A stretch of DNA of 36,754 bases. Origin: Proteromonas lacertae (lineage: Eukaryota; Sar; Bigyra; Opalinata; Proteromonadidae). The notes under the pieces were generated by a model. That model was given only the letters and a program-made list of their open reading frames with translations, was not told where the DNA came from and did no database searches. The stretch is taken from positions 1 to 36,754 of the forward strand of contig NGBS01000922.1 in assembly GCA_002245135.1 (NCBI GenBank). The letters run 5' to 3'. A program made the translations under genes and the position numbers. Below are positions 36,001 through 36,754 of the stretch, piece after piece (the first letter of the stretch is position 1; every line of letters begins with the position of its first letter).

Positions 36001-36754
36001 TCATTCTTCTACCTCTCCCAAATCCTTATCACTTAAAGCGTTACCAAAGTTAATAGACTTAGCAGCACTAATAAAACCATTACTAATTACTTTCTTAGCA
36101 GGGAATGGTCTACGAGTACTAATTAAATCACTATCTTCTATCTTAGTTCTCTTAATTCTTAGAGGTGAAACAAATTTGTTTTGATTAGCTTGTTCTTTCT
36201 TAATTTTCTTCTCATTACTTCTTCTAATAGTTGTAGCTAAATCAGGATTTTCATCATAACCAACAATATCACTACCAAACTCTATGATTAACAAAGTTTT
36301 GAGTATCATTACTCTTAATAGAGATTTGATTATCAACAACACTTACAGCAATTTTACTACCAACATCAACATCAGATGGAACTCTATAGTTACTATTATC
36401 CCATATCATAATAGAATTGAAATTGTGGAAGTATTTAATACCATGTTGAGGTTCTCTACATCCTACACTAATCAAATATCCACGAATGATTTTTTCTATA
36501 AAGTCATTCTCGTTTCTATCATAAATTTGTTTCAATACATATTTCACTTCATCAGCTGAATATGTTTCAAAATCTCTTCCATTATTAATTACAACTTTAT
36601 GATCCAAATCATGAACAAAAGTAATCAATACATATTGACTAGTTTTAGTAGGCTTAACTGTAATACTCTCAACACTTCCTTTAATAATCCACTTGTTACA
36701 ATAACTTTGGATTCTTGTAATAATCAGTGAATTCTACATCAGTAGCTTCATAGG
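36001..36754 (-). pseudogene. Polinton minus-strand ORFs, unrecognised (run past window end)
   Basis: Two overlapping open stretches lie upstream of the integrase on the same strand. One is basic (NEKKIKKEQANQNKFVSPLR, then STRRPFPAKKVIS), suggesting a nuclear or nucleic-acid-binding protein. The other is a mixed fold-like sequence (ITFVHDLDHKVVINNGRDFE, then VKYVLKQIYDRNENDFIEKI) that continues beyond the window. No family is recognised. The block appears to have about one break. Confidence 0.4.

Larger units (their letters stand above)
31559..36754. mobile_element. Polinton/Maverick-type element, right (continues past window)
   Basis: It contains a Polinton integrase (minus, 34,772-35,933), a run of small plus-strand genes and further minus-strand genes leaving the window. 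Compared with the left element it looks young: most frames are open, with about two or three breaks visible in this part. Its integrase is only distantly similar to the left one. The left boundary is placed tentatively at the nested palindrome near 31,560. Polymerase, protease and capsid genes are expected beyond the window end. Confidence 0.7.

Overview
The window is strongly AT-rich eukaryotic DNA. It holds Tc1/mariner and hAT-like transposon remnants, two Polinton/Maverick-type elements, and intronless genes for Golgi-style type II membrane glycosyltransferases. A GT15 (KTR/MNT-type) mannosyltransferase and Crinkler/RHS-like NTPase remnants would fit a fungus or protist. The species cannot be fixed from the sequence, and the central gene block could also come from an integrated large DNA virus.

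Layout. (1) 1 to about 5,640: a decayed Polinton fossil with structural-type ORFs, an adenovirus-type protease, an integrase, and a hairpin locus that looks like a Pol III transcription unit. (2) 5,640-7,540: non-coding DNA with two hairpins and a probable hAT remnant. (3) 7,555-27,895: an accessory region of intronless glycan-modifying genes. These are three SAM methyltransferases, a GT2 fragment, a GT11-like fucosyltransferase with one stop, a GT-A glycosyltransferase, a GT10 alpha-1,3-fucosyltransferase, one unrecognised membrane protein, a broken GT77-type gene, three acyltransferase-3/SGNH O-acyltransferases (one broken), and a GT15 mannosyltransferase. Two deletion-derivative Tc1 copies and at least four long (about 300 bp) plus three partial copies of one repeat family break up this region. 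(4) 28,000-29,160: a patch of visibly higher GC with odd low-complexity ORFs. (5) 29,150-31,415: broken Crinkler/RHS-like NTPase pieces. (6) about 31,560 to the end: a second, better preserved Polinton with a different integrase lineage, small acidic and zinc-ribbon proteins and a long coiled-coil protein.

How the genes may work together: the island has sugar-adding enzymes (mannose, fucose and others), sugar O-acylating enzymes and sugar O-methylating enzymes, nearly all with one N-terminal membrane anchor or many membrane spans. Together they look like a surface-glycan decoration locus. Gene order, short spacing (down to overlapping stop/start codons), divergent pairs, fresh pseudogenes and inverted repeats around individual genes suggest a modular, recently reshuffled locus. 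That reading is inference; the family assignments rest on motifs read directly from the translations.
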